Source of the DNA: Azonexaceae bacterium
GTDB taxonomy: Bacteria; Pseudomonadota; Gammaproteobacteria; Burkholderiales; Rhodocyclaceae
Length of the DNA stretch: 64,000 bases
Assembly: GCA_013335535.1 (NCBI GenBank)
Contig: JAAXVL010000011.1
Location: 61,343 to 125,342, forward strand
Direction of reading: 5' to 3'
Shown one piece after another: positions 16,197-24,256 of the stretch. Under the pieces are notes generated by a model. That model had not been told where the DNA came from. It was given only the letters and a program-made list of their open reading frames with translations, and did no database searches. Each line of letters starts with the position of its first letter. Position 1 is the stretch's first letter. Position numbers and translations under genes: made by a program.

Positions 16197-16639
16197 TCCC
16201 AGGTGCTGGCTGAATTGGTCAGGCTGCGCAGCAGCTCTTCGTCCTTGATGCGCACGGCGATCCCGCTACCGTGCGGAGCAATTCCGGCCGGGAAGGCCAG
16301 ATCCTGCCAGACCCGGGCTTCGACGACGGCGTTGGCGCCCAGGCTCTTGGCTTGCTCCGCCAGCAGCTTCGTTGCTTTGTGGGTGCTGCCGGGCCAGCGC
16401 GCATGAACATTGAGCGGGCCGATGATCTTGAAATCACCCTCGGCTGGCAGGGCGTTCGTCGTCACGAGCGTTCTGCTTTCGACGCCGCCCGAACTGGCGC
16501 CCTGGATGCCGGTAGTGACCCAGGGATTGCCGTAGGTCGCCGTGCGATGGTCGAGCAGAATCGACTGCGCACCCGCCGGCCAGCCCGTGATCGTCAGGGC
16601 GATGAGCAGAGCGAGGCGGAGCCGGCAGGAAGGCAGCAT
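16193..16639 (-). CDS. Exported YbjQ/DUF74-like heavy-metal-binding-domain protein
   Basis: 148 residues with a signal peptide (RLALLIALTITGWPAGAQS). The mature part contains KIIGPLNVHA at ~75 and SLGANAVVEARVWQD at ~105, echoing the DUF74/YbjQ core, in which a G-A-N-A-V strand follows a helix. YbjQ proteins are cytoplasmic pentamers, so an exported version is a variant. It starts 4 bp after the argC stop on the same strand and overlaps the DUF1330 gene. Confidence 0.6.
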   Translation of the reverse strand: MLPSCRLRLALLIALTITGWPAGAQSILLDHRTATYGNPWVTTGIQGASSGGVESRTLVTTNALPAEGDFKIIGPLNVHARWPGSTHKATKLLAEQAKSLGANAVVEARVWQDLAFPAGIAPHGSGIAVRIKDEELLRSLTNSASTWE

Positions 16640-16643
16640 GGGC

Positions 16644-17582
16644 TCAGACCAGGCCGAGGCTTTCCTCGACGCCCAGATGCACGTTCATCGCCTGCACGGC
16701 TGCACCCGAGGCACCTTTGCCGAGGTTGTCGAGACGGGCGACGAGCAGCATGCGTTCCTCGTTGCCGAAAACAGCGATGTCGACGCGATTGGTGTCGTTG
16801 TTCGCTTCGACATTGTAGAAACCGCCTTCGGTAGTCGCCTCGAGATCGACCGGCAGGACGCGGATGAAGGGCTCGCCGGCATAGTAGTCGGCGATGATCT
16901 TCTGCACCTCGGCCGGCGTGGCCTTGCGCGTGAATTGCTGCGGATGAATGTAGGCGGTGACGGCCAGGCCCTTGTAGAACGGCCCGACGATGGGCTGGAA
17001 GATCGGCGCCACGGTCAACCCGGTATATGCCTGCATTTCCGGCAGGTGCTTGTGGGCGAGCGTCAAGCCATAGGGACGCGGCGCATTGATGCGGGCCGGG
17101 CTTTCGTAGTGGGCGATCATCGACTTGCCGCCGCCGGAGTAACCGGTGATGGAGTTGGCAGCGATCTGCGTGGCGGCCGGCAGCAGGCCAGCGGCGACGA
17201 GCGGACGCAGTGCCAGGATGAAGGCGCTGGCGTGGCAGCCGGGGTTGGCGATGCGCTTGCTGGCGCGGATTTTTGCGCGTTGCTCCGGGGCCAGTTCGGG
17301 CAGGCCGAAGGTCCATGCCGGATTGACGCGATGCGCCGTCGAGGCATCGATGATGCAGGTGTTCGGGTTGTCGACCAGCGTCACCGACTCCTTGGCCGCC
17401 TCGTCGGGCAGGCACAGGAACGTGACATCGGACTCATTGATCAGCCGCTTGCGCTCGGCCAGATCCTTACGCTTGTCGGCGTCGATCTTGAGCAGCGCGA
17501 CATCGCTGCGCTTGGCGAGGTATTCGTTGATCTGCAGGCCGGTCGTGCCTTCCTGGCCGTCGACAAAGACTTTATAGGTCAT
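16644..17582 (-). CDS. argC: N-acetyl-gamma-glutamyl-phosphate reductase, type 2
   Basis: 312 residues, the short type 2 form (the type 1 enzyme is ~345). It reduces N-acetylglutamyl-5-phosphate to the semialdehyde in arginine synthesis, using NADPH. Visible features: N-terminal [19 protein letters not shown] (nucleotide-binding G-x-x-G-x-x-G-like turn), the catalytic cysteine in [10 protein letters not shown] at ~117, and the C-terminal half with the SGGGKSMI loop. Monocistronic start with a divergent gene at 17742; two small genes follow on the same strand. Confidence 0.95.
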   Translation of the reverse strand: MTYKVFVDGQEGTTGLQINEYLAKRSDVALLKIDADKRKDLAERKRLINESDVTFLCLPDEAAKESVTLVDNPNTCIIDASTAHRVNPAWTFGLPELAPEQRAKIRASKRIANPGCHASAFILALRPLVAAGLLPAATQIAANSITGYSGGGKSMIAHYESPARINAPRPYGLTLAHKHLPEMQAYTGLTVAPIFQPIVGPFYKGLAVTAYIHPQQFTRKATPAEVQKIIADYYAGEPFIRVLPVDLEATTEGGFYNVEANNDTNRVDIAVFGNEERMLLVARLDNLGKGASGAAVQAMNVHLGVEESLGLV

Positions 17583-17741
17583 GGCGGGATGAGGGGGGGT
17601 GGTTGTTCAAGTGGCGAATTCTGGCAGATATTTGCCGGTTGCGGACAGCGGATGGCGGCATTGTTGGGCGTCGAATATTCCATTTTCATTTATTGAAAGC
17701 GCAATGGCATAATACGGCCCGTTATCTTCAGGGAACGAAAC

Positions 17742-18311
17742 ATGAAAAAGCTTGCAGTTCTAGCGTTTGCGCTGTCCGCCGCGTTTGCCGGCCAGGCCAG
17801 GGCGATGACCGTCGCGCCGGTCGTCGTCATTGATGAATTCGAGTCCCGTGTGCTCGAACTCGTCAATGTCGAACGCAGCTTTGCCGGTCTGTCGGCGCTG
17901 TCCTTCGACGTTCGCCTGCAGGCGGCTGCCGAGGCGCATTCGCTGGATATGGCCACCCATTCGAACTGTTTTACTCACGACAGTTGTGATGGAACGGCCT
18001 GGGTAACTCGAATGCGCGGTTATTACCCCACCGGGGGGATTGGCGAAAACATCGCTGCCGGCTACCTGACACCCGAAGAGGTCGTTACTGGCTGGATGAA
18101 TAGCCCGGGACACAAGGCGAATATCCTCAACAGCTCCTTCAAGGGCATCGGCGTTGGCTACGTTTATGAGGCAGGATCCAAGTACGCTACCTACTGGACT
18201 CAGGATTTCGGCACGCTGGCTGCCGCTCCGGTGCCCGAGCCGGAAAGCTACGCTATGCTGCTGGCCGGTCTTGGCGTTCTAGGTGCGGTTGCCAGACGCC
18301 GTTGCGTCTGA
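17742..18311 (+). CDS. CAP/SCP-domain secreted protein with PEP-CTERM sorting signal
   Basis: 189 residues. Signal peptide (KKLAVLAFALSAAFAGQARA), then a CAP domain at ~35-155 with VLELVNVERSFAGLSALSFD, the metal-site-like AHSLDMATHSNCFTHD, IGENIAAGY and GWMNSPGHKANIL. The C-terminus VPEPESYAMLLAGLGVLGAV followed by ARRR is a textbook PEP-CTERM signal: recognition motif, membrane helix, basic stop. Exosortase EpsH/XrtA should cut it and pass it to the envelope. The exosortase itself is not in this window. A strong terminator follows. Confidence 0.92.
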   Translation: MKKLAVLAFALSAAFAGQARAMTVAPVVVIDEFESRVLELVNVERSFAGLSALSFDVRLQAAAEAHSLDMATHSNCFTHDSCDGTAWVTRMRGYYPTGGIGENIAAGYLTPEEVVTGWMNSPGHKANILNSSFKGIGVGYVYEAGSKYATYWTQDFGTLAAAPVPEPESYAMLLAGLGVLGAVARRRCV

Positions 18312-18328
18312 GTTTTTTGCCGGAACGA

Positions 18329-18355
18329 AAAACGGGCGCTGCTGGCGCCCGTTTT
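18329..18355 (+). terminator. Rho-independent terminator
   Basis: AAAACGGGCGC, a 5-base loop, then GCGCCCGTTTT: an 11-bp stem with A and T runs, 18 bp past the CAP-domain gene stop. It can act in both directions between convergent genes. Confidence 0.9.
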
Positions 18356-18418
18356 CATTTGAATGTTTGGCAAGGTGAGCTCTTTTGGCGGCAAACCAAT
18401 CGGCACTGCAGGGAAGCG

Positions 18419-19300
18419 TCAGCGCCCCAATTTATGTTTGATCGCCGGTAAAGCCCCCTGTGCAGCCCGCTCGCCTTCGATCATGGCATCGTTACGCGCG
18501 GCGAAATCCCATGATTTGACGTAGGGCAGTCTGGGGCGGATTACGATGTCGGCGCCACGCAGTTCAGCCGCACCGATCACGCCGCCCATGATGGTCGTTG
18601 TTTGCCAGATGATGGCTGTCATGCTGTCCACTGGCTGGCCTTCTGCCCTGGCCGAGATATCGACGGCGATGACGATGTCGGCGCCCATCTCGCGGGCCGC
18701 CTGCACCGGAACAGGGCTCGTCAGGCCGCCATCGACATAGCTCTTGCCGCGAAACTGGGTGGGCTGGAATACACCAGGCACGGCGGCCGAGGCGCGAACG
18801 GCCATGCCGGTGTCGCCGGTCCGGAAGACGACCCGTTCGCCGCTGTTGAGATCGGTGGCGACGGTGGCGAAAGGCTTGCCGAGCTTTTCCAGCGGGCGAT
18901 TGTTCAGGTGCTGATTGATGAAGTCCTGCAAGGCTTCGCCCTTGAGCAGGCCGCGCCCGCCCAGCGTCCAGTCGGCGAAGATTTTTTCGTCGAGCTGCTG
19001 AGCGATCTTCTGCATGGCGAAGGCATCGTAGCCAGCCGCATAGAGTGAGCCGACCACCGCGCCGGCACTGGTGCCGACTACGTAATCCGGAACGATGCCG
19101 TGCGATTCGAGCATCTTGATCACGCCGATATGGGCAAAACCCCGTGCCGCACCGCCACCGAGGGCGAGACCGATTTTCGGACGGGGAGGGGCCACCGGCT
19201 TGGCGGGCTGGAGAACGGAACAGCCACCGAGCAGGAGCAGACTGGCGCCGAGCAGGCGACGCCGCTTGGTAGCGGGGCGTGGCGCGGTTTGATCGGCCAT
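18419..19300 (-). CDS. Patatin-like phospholipase lipoprotein (RssA-like)
   Basis: 293 residues from ATG 19300. The N-terminal lipoprotein signal LLGASLLLLGGCSV places it at a membrane. The patatin fold is complete: oxyanion G-rich loop ALGGGAARGFAHIG, nucleophile elbow GTSAG (Ser ~80) and catalytic aspartate in VDGG. Members of this RssA-type group hydrolyse acyl esters of phospholipids. Its ATG follows the stop of the small upstream gene by 2 bp, so both are probably one transcript. Confidence 0.88.
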   Translation of the reverse strand: MADQTAPRPATKRRRLLGASLLLLGGCSVLQPAKPVAPPRPKIGLALGGGAARGFAHIGVIKMLESHGIVPDYVVGTSAGAVVGSLYAAGYDAFAMQKIAQQLDEKIFADWTLGGRGLLKGEALQDFINQHLNNRPLEKLGKPFATVATDLNSGERVVFRTGDTGMAVRASAAVPGVFQPTQFRGKSYVDGGLTSPVPVQAAREMGADIVIAVDISARAEGQPVDSMTAIIWQTTTIMGGVIGAAELRGADIVIRPRLPYVKSWDFAARNDAMIEGERAAQGALPAIKHKLGR

Positions 19301-19302
19301 GT

Positions 19303-19566
19303 TCAATCCAGCACGAAGACCATGCCGAGTACGCCGGCCGAGGTGATCTTGTCGTTGACCGTGGTGTAGGAACCGACACCCAGCGAGTGGTATTGCGAGA
19401 CAAAGGAGGTCAGGTGGCCGATGCCGAGCAGGCGTTCAACCTGGCTGCGCTCGGCGATGACCTGCTTGATCTTCTCGCGGTGCTTCTCGGGCGAGGGATT
19501 GAGCGCGAAAGCGAGGGCAATCACGCCGGCTGTAACGATAACGGGGATGGTGACTGATTTGGCCAT
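19303..19566 (-). CDS. Small membrane-anchored protein (DUF4359-like)
   Basis: An 87-residue protein with one N-terminal membrane helix (VTIPVIVTAGVIALAFALNP) followed by NPSPEKHREKIKQVIAERSQ and a C-terminal strand pair ending ITSAGVLGMVFVLD. The 'NPS' junction and overall plan resemble DUF4359 proteins, but the match is from memory and weak. Co-transcribed with the patatin-like gene. Confidence 0.6.
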   Translation of the reverse strand: MAKSVTIPVIVTAGVIALAFALNPSPEKHREKIKQVIAERSQVERLLGIGHLTSFVSQYHSLGVGSYTTVNDKITSAGVLGMVFVLD

Positions 19567-19671
19567 GTCTGATCCTGCTGATGGAACGATCCCGAACGGC
19601 GGGAAAACTTCAGGCCGGATTTTCCCGGTTTTGCGACTGCCCGGGAGTGACTGCTTGTAACAGCCTTATTC

Positions 19672-21621
19672 TCAGACGTCCGCCTCGACCAGCCCGCCGT
19701 CCTTTTCCATCCAGGCCCGGCGGCCGGCCGCTTCGCCCTTGCCCATGAGCAGGGTGAAGGTGGCGGTCATCTGCTTGATCGTCTCGCGGTCGGCCTGGAA
19801 GGGCACGAGGCGGCGGGTATCTGGGCACAGCGTGGTTTCCCAGAGCTGGTCGGGATTCATTTCGCCTAGGCCCTTGAAGCGGGAGACGGTGATCTTGTTT
19901 TCCGAGACGCCTTCGTCGCGCAGCTTGGTCAGCGTCTGTTCCTTCTCGGCTTCGTCGAGGCAATAAACCTTGCGCGTATGGCCGCGCGCTTCGACGTCGA
20001 CGCGGAAGAGCGGTGGCTGGGCGACGTGGATGTGGCCTTTTTCGACCAGCGCCGGGAAGTGCTTGAGGAAGAGCGTGAACAACAGCACCTGAATGTGCGA
20101 ACCATCGACGTCGGCGTCGGACATGACGATGATGCGGCCGTAGCGCAGGCCGCTGACGTCGATGCTGTCGATCTGCTCGATACCGTGCGGGTCCACGCCG
20201 ATGGCGACGGAAATATCATGGACTTCATTGTTCTTGAACAGCTGGTCGCGATCGACTTCCCACGTGTTGAGAACCTTGCCGCGTAGCGGCAGCACGGCCT
20301 GGGTTTCCTTGTCGCGGCCTTGCTTGGCGGAGCCGCCGGCCGAATCGCCTTCGACGAGGAAGACTTCGTTGCGGGTGATGTCGTCCGATTCGCAGTCGGT
20401 CAGCTTGCCGGGCAGGGTGGCGATGCCTGAGGATTTCTTCTTCTCGACCTTCTGTGTCGATTTCATGCGGTTCTGCGCCGCCTTGACGGCCAGTTCGGCG
20501 ATCTTCTTGCCGAAATCGGCATGGCTGTTGAGCCACAGCTCGAAGGGATCGCGCACCATCTGCGAGACGAGCTTGTAGGCGTCGCGGCTGGTCAGTTTTT
20601 CCTTGGTCTGGCCCTGGAACTGCGGGTCGAGGACCTTGGCCGAGAGCAAATAGGTCATGCGGCCGCAGACGTCTTCCTGCGCCAGCTTCACTTTTGCCGG
20701 CAGGATGGCGTGGTGTTCGGCGAAGGTCTTGATCGCTTCGAAGACGCCGGCTTTCAGCCCGGCTTCGTGGGTGCCGCCGTCGAGCGTCGGAATCAGGTTG
20801 ACGTAGCTTTCCGGCTTGCCGCCGCCTTCCTCGAACCAGGCCAGCGCCCAGGTGGCACCTTCGCCGACGGCGAAACCGTTGGCGCTTTCAACGTGTTTTT
20901 CGCCAACGAAAATGGGCGCCACCGGCGTGCCGACCATCATTTCGTTAAGGTAGTCGGCCATGCCGTTCTGGTAGCACCAGATTTTCTTGTCCTGACCCTC
21001 GATATCGAGTTCGACCGTGACGTTGGGCATCAGCACGGCTTTGGAGCGCAGCAGGTGTTCGAGCTGGGCCAGGTTGATCTTCGGTGAATCGAAATACTTG
21101 GGGTCAGGCTGGATGCGCACCGTGGTGCCGGTGTTGCGCTGGCCGCAATCGCCAATCCGGCTCAGTGGTTCGGTGACGAAGCCTGCGCCGAAAGCGATGT
21201 GATGCACGCCGCCGCCGCGTTTGATTTCGACTTCGAGGCGGGTCGACAGCGCATTGGTCACCGAAACGCCGACGCCATGCAGGCCACCCGAGAAGCGATA
21301 GGCGTTGCCCGATTCGGTCTTGTTGAACTTGCCGCCCGCGTGCAGCTTGCAGAAAACCAGTTCGACGGCCGGCTTGCCTTCTTCCGGGTGGATTTCAACC
21401 GGGATACCGCGGCCATTGTCGCTGACTTCGATGACGCCATCGGCGCGGACCGCCACGGCGATTTTCTTGGCATAACCGGCCAGCGCCTCGTCGGCCGCGT
21501 TGTCGATGACTTCCTGAATGATGTGGGTCGGGCAGGTCGTCCGGGTGTACATCCCGGGACGTTCCTTGACGGGTTCGAGGTCTTTCAGGACGCGGATGGA
21601 GGAGGCAGAGTATTCAGACAT
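19672..21621 (-). CDS. parE: DNA topoisomerase IV subunit B
   Basis: 649 residues, the usual ParE length. GHKL ATPase: ERPGMYTRTTCPTHIIQEVI, then DNAADEALAG, SDNGRGIPVEIHPEEGKPA and SGGLHGVGVSVTNALS. The transducer domain lies at ~220-390. The TOPRIM domain has EVFLVEGDSAGGSAKQGRD and MSDADVDGSHI. It decatenates replicated chromosomes together with ParC. ParE rather than GyrB is chosen for the short length and the PTHIIQEVIDN and RTTCPT context. Monocistronic here; a dispersed repeat lies just upstream. Confidence 0.95.
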   Translation of the reverse strand: MSEYSASSIRVLKDLEPVKERPGMYTRTTCPTHIIQEVIDNAADEALAGYAKKIAVAVRADGVIEVSDNGRGIPVEIHPEEGKPAVELVFCKLHAGGKFNKTESGNAYRFSGGLHGVGVSVTNALSTRLEVEIKRGGGVHHIAFGAGFVTEPLSRIGDCGQRNTGTTVRIQPDPKYFDSPKINLAQLEHLLRSKAVLMPNVTVELDIEGQDKKIWCYQNGMADYLNEMMVGTPVAPIFVGEKHVESANGFAVGEGATWALAWFEEGGGKPESYVNLIPTLDGGTHEAGLKAGVFEAIKTFAEHHAILPAKVKLAQEDVCGRMTYLLSAKVLDPQFQGQTKEKLTSRDAYKLVSQMVRDPFELWLNSHADFGKKIAELAVKAAQNRMKSTQKVEKKKSSGIATLPGKLTDCESDDITRNEVFLVEGDSAGGSAKQGRDKETQAVLPLRGKVLNTWEVDRDQLFKNNEVHDISVAIGVDPHGIEQIDSIDVSGLRYGRIIVMSDADVDGSHIQVLLFTLFLKHFPALVEKGHIHVAQPPLFRVDVEARGHTRKVYCLDEAEKEQTLTKLRDEGVSENKITVSRFKGLGEMNPDQLWETTLCPDTRRLVPFQADRETIKQMTATFTLLMGKGEAAGRRAWMEKDGGLVEADV

Positions 21622-21626
21622 TTACT

Positions 21627-21662
21627 TTTGAATTTTGGGCAAAAAAACCGGTCGACCGTGGA
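21627..21662 (-). repeat. Dispersed host repeat, copy 2 (intergenic)
   Basis: AATTTTGGGCAAAAAAACC then GGTCGACCGTGG, upstream of parE. It is a diverged copy (GGGC for GGCC and GTCGACC for GTTGACC). Confidence 0.65.
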
Positions 21663-21762
21663 AAGCAGTGCGGGCAGGATTCTAGCCGTTTTCTGGTCAA
21701 GCACACCGGTTATGCGCCATGGCATAATCGCGATTCCCTCTGGGCTTGCCGAGGAGACTTTC

Positions 21763-21954
21763 ATGGAAAACAAAATGTCCGAAGCCACATACCAGCAACG
21801 GCGTGCTGATCGCCGTGTCTGCACGCATATCGCGCCGCCGCCGTATGAGACCCGCGACGGGCGGGTGACGACCGATCGCCGTTCGGCCATGGACCGGCGT
21901 GCCTCGTGGATTCGCGAATTTTCGCTGGAGACGTTCCCCGGTCGGGAATACTGA
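21763..21954 (+). CDS. Small arginine-rich protein of unknown function
   Basis: 63 residues from ATG 21763, with GAGGAG 8 bases upstream, a strong start; the longer open frame upstream overlaps parE and is discarded. The protein is basic with the repeated motif DRR (ADRRVC, TDRRSAMDRRASW). No domain recognised. Its stop overlaps the ATG of the DUF808 gene (TGATG), so it is translationally coupled to it. Confidence 0.7.
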   Translation: MENKMSEATYQQRRADRRVCTHIAPPPYETRDGRVTTDRRSAMDRRASWIREFSLETFPGREY

Positions 21955-22877
21955 TGGCCGGCGCCAGCCTGCTCGTCCTGATCGACGATATCGCCGCCAT
22001 TCTTGACGATGTGGCGGTGTTGACCAAGGTCGCTGCCCAAAAAACGGCCGGTGTGCTCGGCGACGATCTGGCACTCAACGCCCAGCAGGTCGCCGGCGTG
22101 GCTGCTGAGCGCGAATTGCCGGTGGTCTGGGCCGTCTGCGTCGGCTCGCTCAAAAATAAACTCATTCTGGTTCCGGCAGCACTGGCGATCAGCGCCTTCA
22201 TCCCGTGGGCGGTGACGCCCTTGCTCATGGTCGGCGGCCTCTACCTGTGTCTCGAAGGTGTCGAAAAGCTGGCTCACCCGTGGCTGCACAGCGCGGTCGA
22301 GGACGAAGCGCACCACGCCGAGGAACTGGCTGCGGTGGCCGACGAAACGGTCGATCTGGCGGCTTTCGAGGCGGAAAAGATCAAGGGCGCCATTCGCACC
22401 GATTTTGTGTTGTCGGCCGAAATCATCGTCATCGCGCTGGGCACCGTCGCGGCACAGCCTTTCACTACGCAACTGACGGTGCTGGCCGGCATCGGGCTGA
22501 TCATGACGGTCGGCGTTTATGGCATCGTCGGCGCCATTGTGAAAATGGACGACGTTGGTGCCTGGCTGCTGCTCAAGGGGCGCGGCTTCATGAAGGTCAT
22601 CGGCAAGGGCTTGCTGCTGGCGGCGCCGAAACTCATGAAGTTGCTGACCATCGTCGGTACGGCTGCGATGTTCCTGGTCGGTGGCGGCATCCTGTCGCAC
22701 GGTCTTCCGCCGGTGCATCATGGCATCGAGCACCTCGCTGAAATGAGCGGGATGATGAGCAGCGTCGTTTCGCTGTCGCTTGATGCGTTCGTTGGCATCG
22801 TTGCCGGCGCGCTGGCCTTGCTTGGCATGCTGGCGTTTGCGGCGGTACGCGGGAAATTCAGGGGAGTTCAGGCATGA
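21954..22877 (+). CDS. DUF808/YedI family inner-membrane protein
   Basis: 307 residues with the DUF808 opening MAGASLLVLIDDIAAILDDV followed by AVLTKVAAQKTAGVLGDDL, and about six membrane helices (near 60-80, 85-105, 160-185, 190-210, 230-260 and 275-300). YedI homologues are complete at this length. Function is not established. It sits in the middle of a three-gene coupled set, overlapping both neighbours by 1-4 bases. Confidence 0.9.
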   Translation: MAGASLLVLIDDIAAILDDVAVLTKVAAQKTAGVLGDDLALNAQQVAGVAAERELPVVWAVCVGSLKNKLILVPAALAISAFIPWAVTPLLMVGGLYLCLEGVEKLAHPWLHSAVEDEAHHAEELAAVADETVDLAAFEAEKIKGAIRTDFVLSAEIIVIALGTVAAQPFTTQLTVLAGIGLIMTVGVYGIVGAIVKMDDVGAWLLLKGRGFMKVIGKGLLLAAPKLMKLLTIVGTAAMFLVGGGILSHGLPPVHHGIEHLAEMSGMMSSVVSLSLDAFVGIVAGALALLGMLAFAAVRGKFRGVQA

Positions 22878-23920
22878 GCAAGGCGCTGCGTCTGTCGGAA
22901 AAATGGTTTCGCTTCGGGCTGTGGATCGTCGCCTTTGTTTTCGCCAGCTTCCTGATCGGGCTGGGCGGAACAATCGTCCAGAACCTGCCCAAGGTCGAGC
23001 ACCGCGTCACGCTCGATGATTTCATCGATCAGAAGGCTGCCGCGCCGCTGCGCGACGAGCTCAAGGCGATGCGGGAAAAACGCCAGGTGGCTCAGGATGC
23101 CCACGATCAGGCACAACTCAAGCTCAATGGGGCGCGGGCCAACTCGGCTGCTGCGCGCGACACCTTCAACAACTGGCTTGCAACCCGCCATGCCACCAAG
23201 CGCCCGGAGCAGGATGCCGAGCTGATCGAACGCACGCAGGCGCTCGATGAACTGAAAATTCTCGAACGCAAGGCGCTGGCCGATGTCGAGCGCCAGCAAC
23301 AGGGCCTGCTCGATGCCCGTCAGTCCGAAGAAAGGGCGCAGCGCGACCTGCGCGAACTGGAGCGGGCGGCGACGGATAAACTCGTCATCGAGCAGCGCAG
23401 CCAGGAGCTGCGCGTCTTCGGCTATCGCCTGGCCCTGACTTTGCCGCTCCTCGCCGTTGCCGGCTGGCTGTTCGCCAAAAAGCGCCAGAGCACCTGGTGG
23501 CCGTTCGTCTGGGGCTTTATCTACTTTGCGCTGTTCGCCTTCTTCGTCGAACTCGTGCCCTACCTGCCGAGCTACGGCGGCTATGTGCGCTACGCGGTCG
23601 GTATCGTCATCACGGTGCTCGTCGGGCGCTACGCCATCGTCGCGCTGAATCGCTATCTCGAAAAGCAGAAGCAGGCCGAAGCCATGCCCGACGTCGAGCG
23701 GCGCAAGGAACTGAGCTACGACACCGCGCTGGCCCGCCTGGCCAAGAAGGTTTGCCCGGGCTGTGAGCGGCCGGTCGATCTGGCCAACACCGCCATCGAT
23801 TACTGCCCGCATTGCGGTATCTGCCTGTTCTACCACTGCGTCCGCTGCAATGAGCGCAAGAGTGCCTTCGCGCGTTTCTGCCACGCCTGCGGCGCGACGA
23901 GCCAGGGCGACGCCGGCTGA
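22874..23920 (+). CDS. Membrane protein with periplasmic-type coiled coil and C-terminal zinc ribbons
   Basis: 348 residues. Membrane helix at ~18-38, a long charged coiled coil at ~50-170, a cluster of three helices at ~178-265, then a cytoplasmic tail with two zinc-binding modules: CPGCERPVDLANTAIDYCPH with CGIC, and CVRCNERKSAFARFCHACG. No enzymatic domain is seen. It overlaps the DUF808 gene by four bases (ATGA), suggesting a joint envelope function. Annotated homologues are often called serine endopeptidase, which nothing here supports. Confidence 0.7.
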   Translation: MSKALRLSEKWFRFGLWIVAFVFASFLIGLGGTIVQNLPKVEHRVTLDDFIDQKAAAPLRDELKAMREKRQVAQDAHDQAQLKLNGARANSAAARDTFNNWLATRHATKRPEQDAELIERTQALDELKILERKALADVERQQQGLLDARQSEERAQRDLRELERAATDKLVIEQRSQELRVFGYRLALTLPLLAVAGWLFAKKRQSTWWPFVWGFIYFALFAFFVELVPYLPSYGGYVRYAVGIVITVLVGRYAIVALNRYLEKQKQAEAMPDVERRKELSYDTALARLAKKVCPGCERPVDLANTAIDYCPHCGICLFYHCVRCNERKSAFARFCHACGATSQGDAG

Positions 23921-23968
23921 TTTTGGGGACAGGCGTCGCGGGACGGGATCGTCGGCTGGCGTCAAATT

Positions 23969-24003
23969 CCACGGTCAACCGGAAAAAACGCCAAAAATTG
24001 AAA
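23969..24003 (+). repeat. Dispersed host repeat, copy 3 (intergenic)
   Basis: CCACGGTCAACCGG, AAAAAACGCC, then AAAAATTGAAA, between the zinc-ribbon gene and the small lipoprotein gene. Confidence 0.75.
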
Positions 24004-24115
24004 TGCCTGGGTCCAGGCGTCGGGATCCCCGCTTACAAGCGGTAACAATTTGGCGTCGGTTCTTTCCGCTCGTCCCGCGTTAATCACTTACTGCCCCATA
24101 ACAAGGAGAGAAGTG

Positions 24116-24232
24116 ATGAAAAAAATTATTGCCGGCCTGCTCATTGCCATCAGCCTCAGCGGCTGTTTCCCGGTATTTGTACCGGTTGGGCCCGGTCATC
24201 ACCATGGCCACCACCACGGTTACTACCGATAA
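24116..24232 (+). CDS. Tiny histidine-rich lipoprotein
   Basis: 38 residues from ATG 24116 with AAGGAGAG upstream, a strong start. Lipoprotein signal IIAGLLIAISLSGC gives a mature peptide of only ~20 residues ending GPGHHHGHHHGYYR. The histidine cluster could bind nickel, zinc or copper. No family can be assigned at this size. It stands alone, convergent with the sheath gene. Confidence 0.7.
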   Translation: MKKIIAGLLIAISLSGCFPVFVPVGPGHHHGHHHGYYR

Positions 24233-24256
24233 AGCGGCCAAGGTCGGGGCGGGAAT

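Noticed and set aside
17008..17030. Partial match to the dispersed repeat in argC (CCACGGTCAACCCGG)
   Set aside because: The matching half encodes a normally conserved ArgC segment and the TTGGCCAAAATT half is missing, so it is taken as chance.
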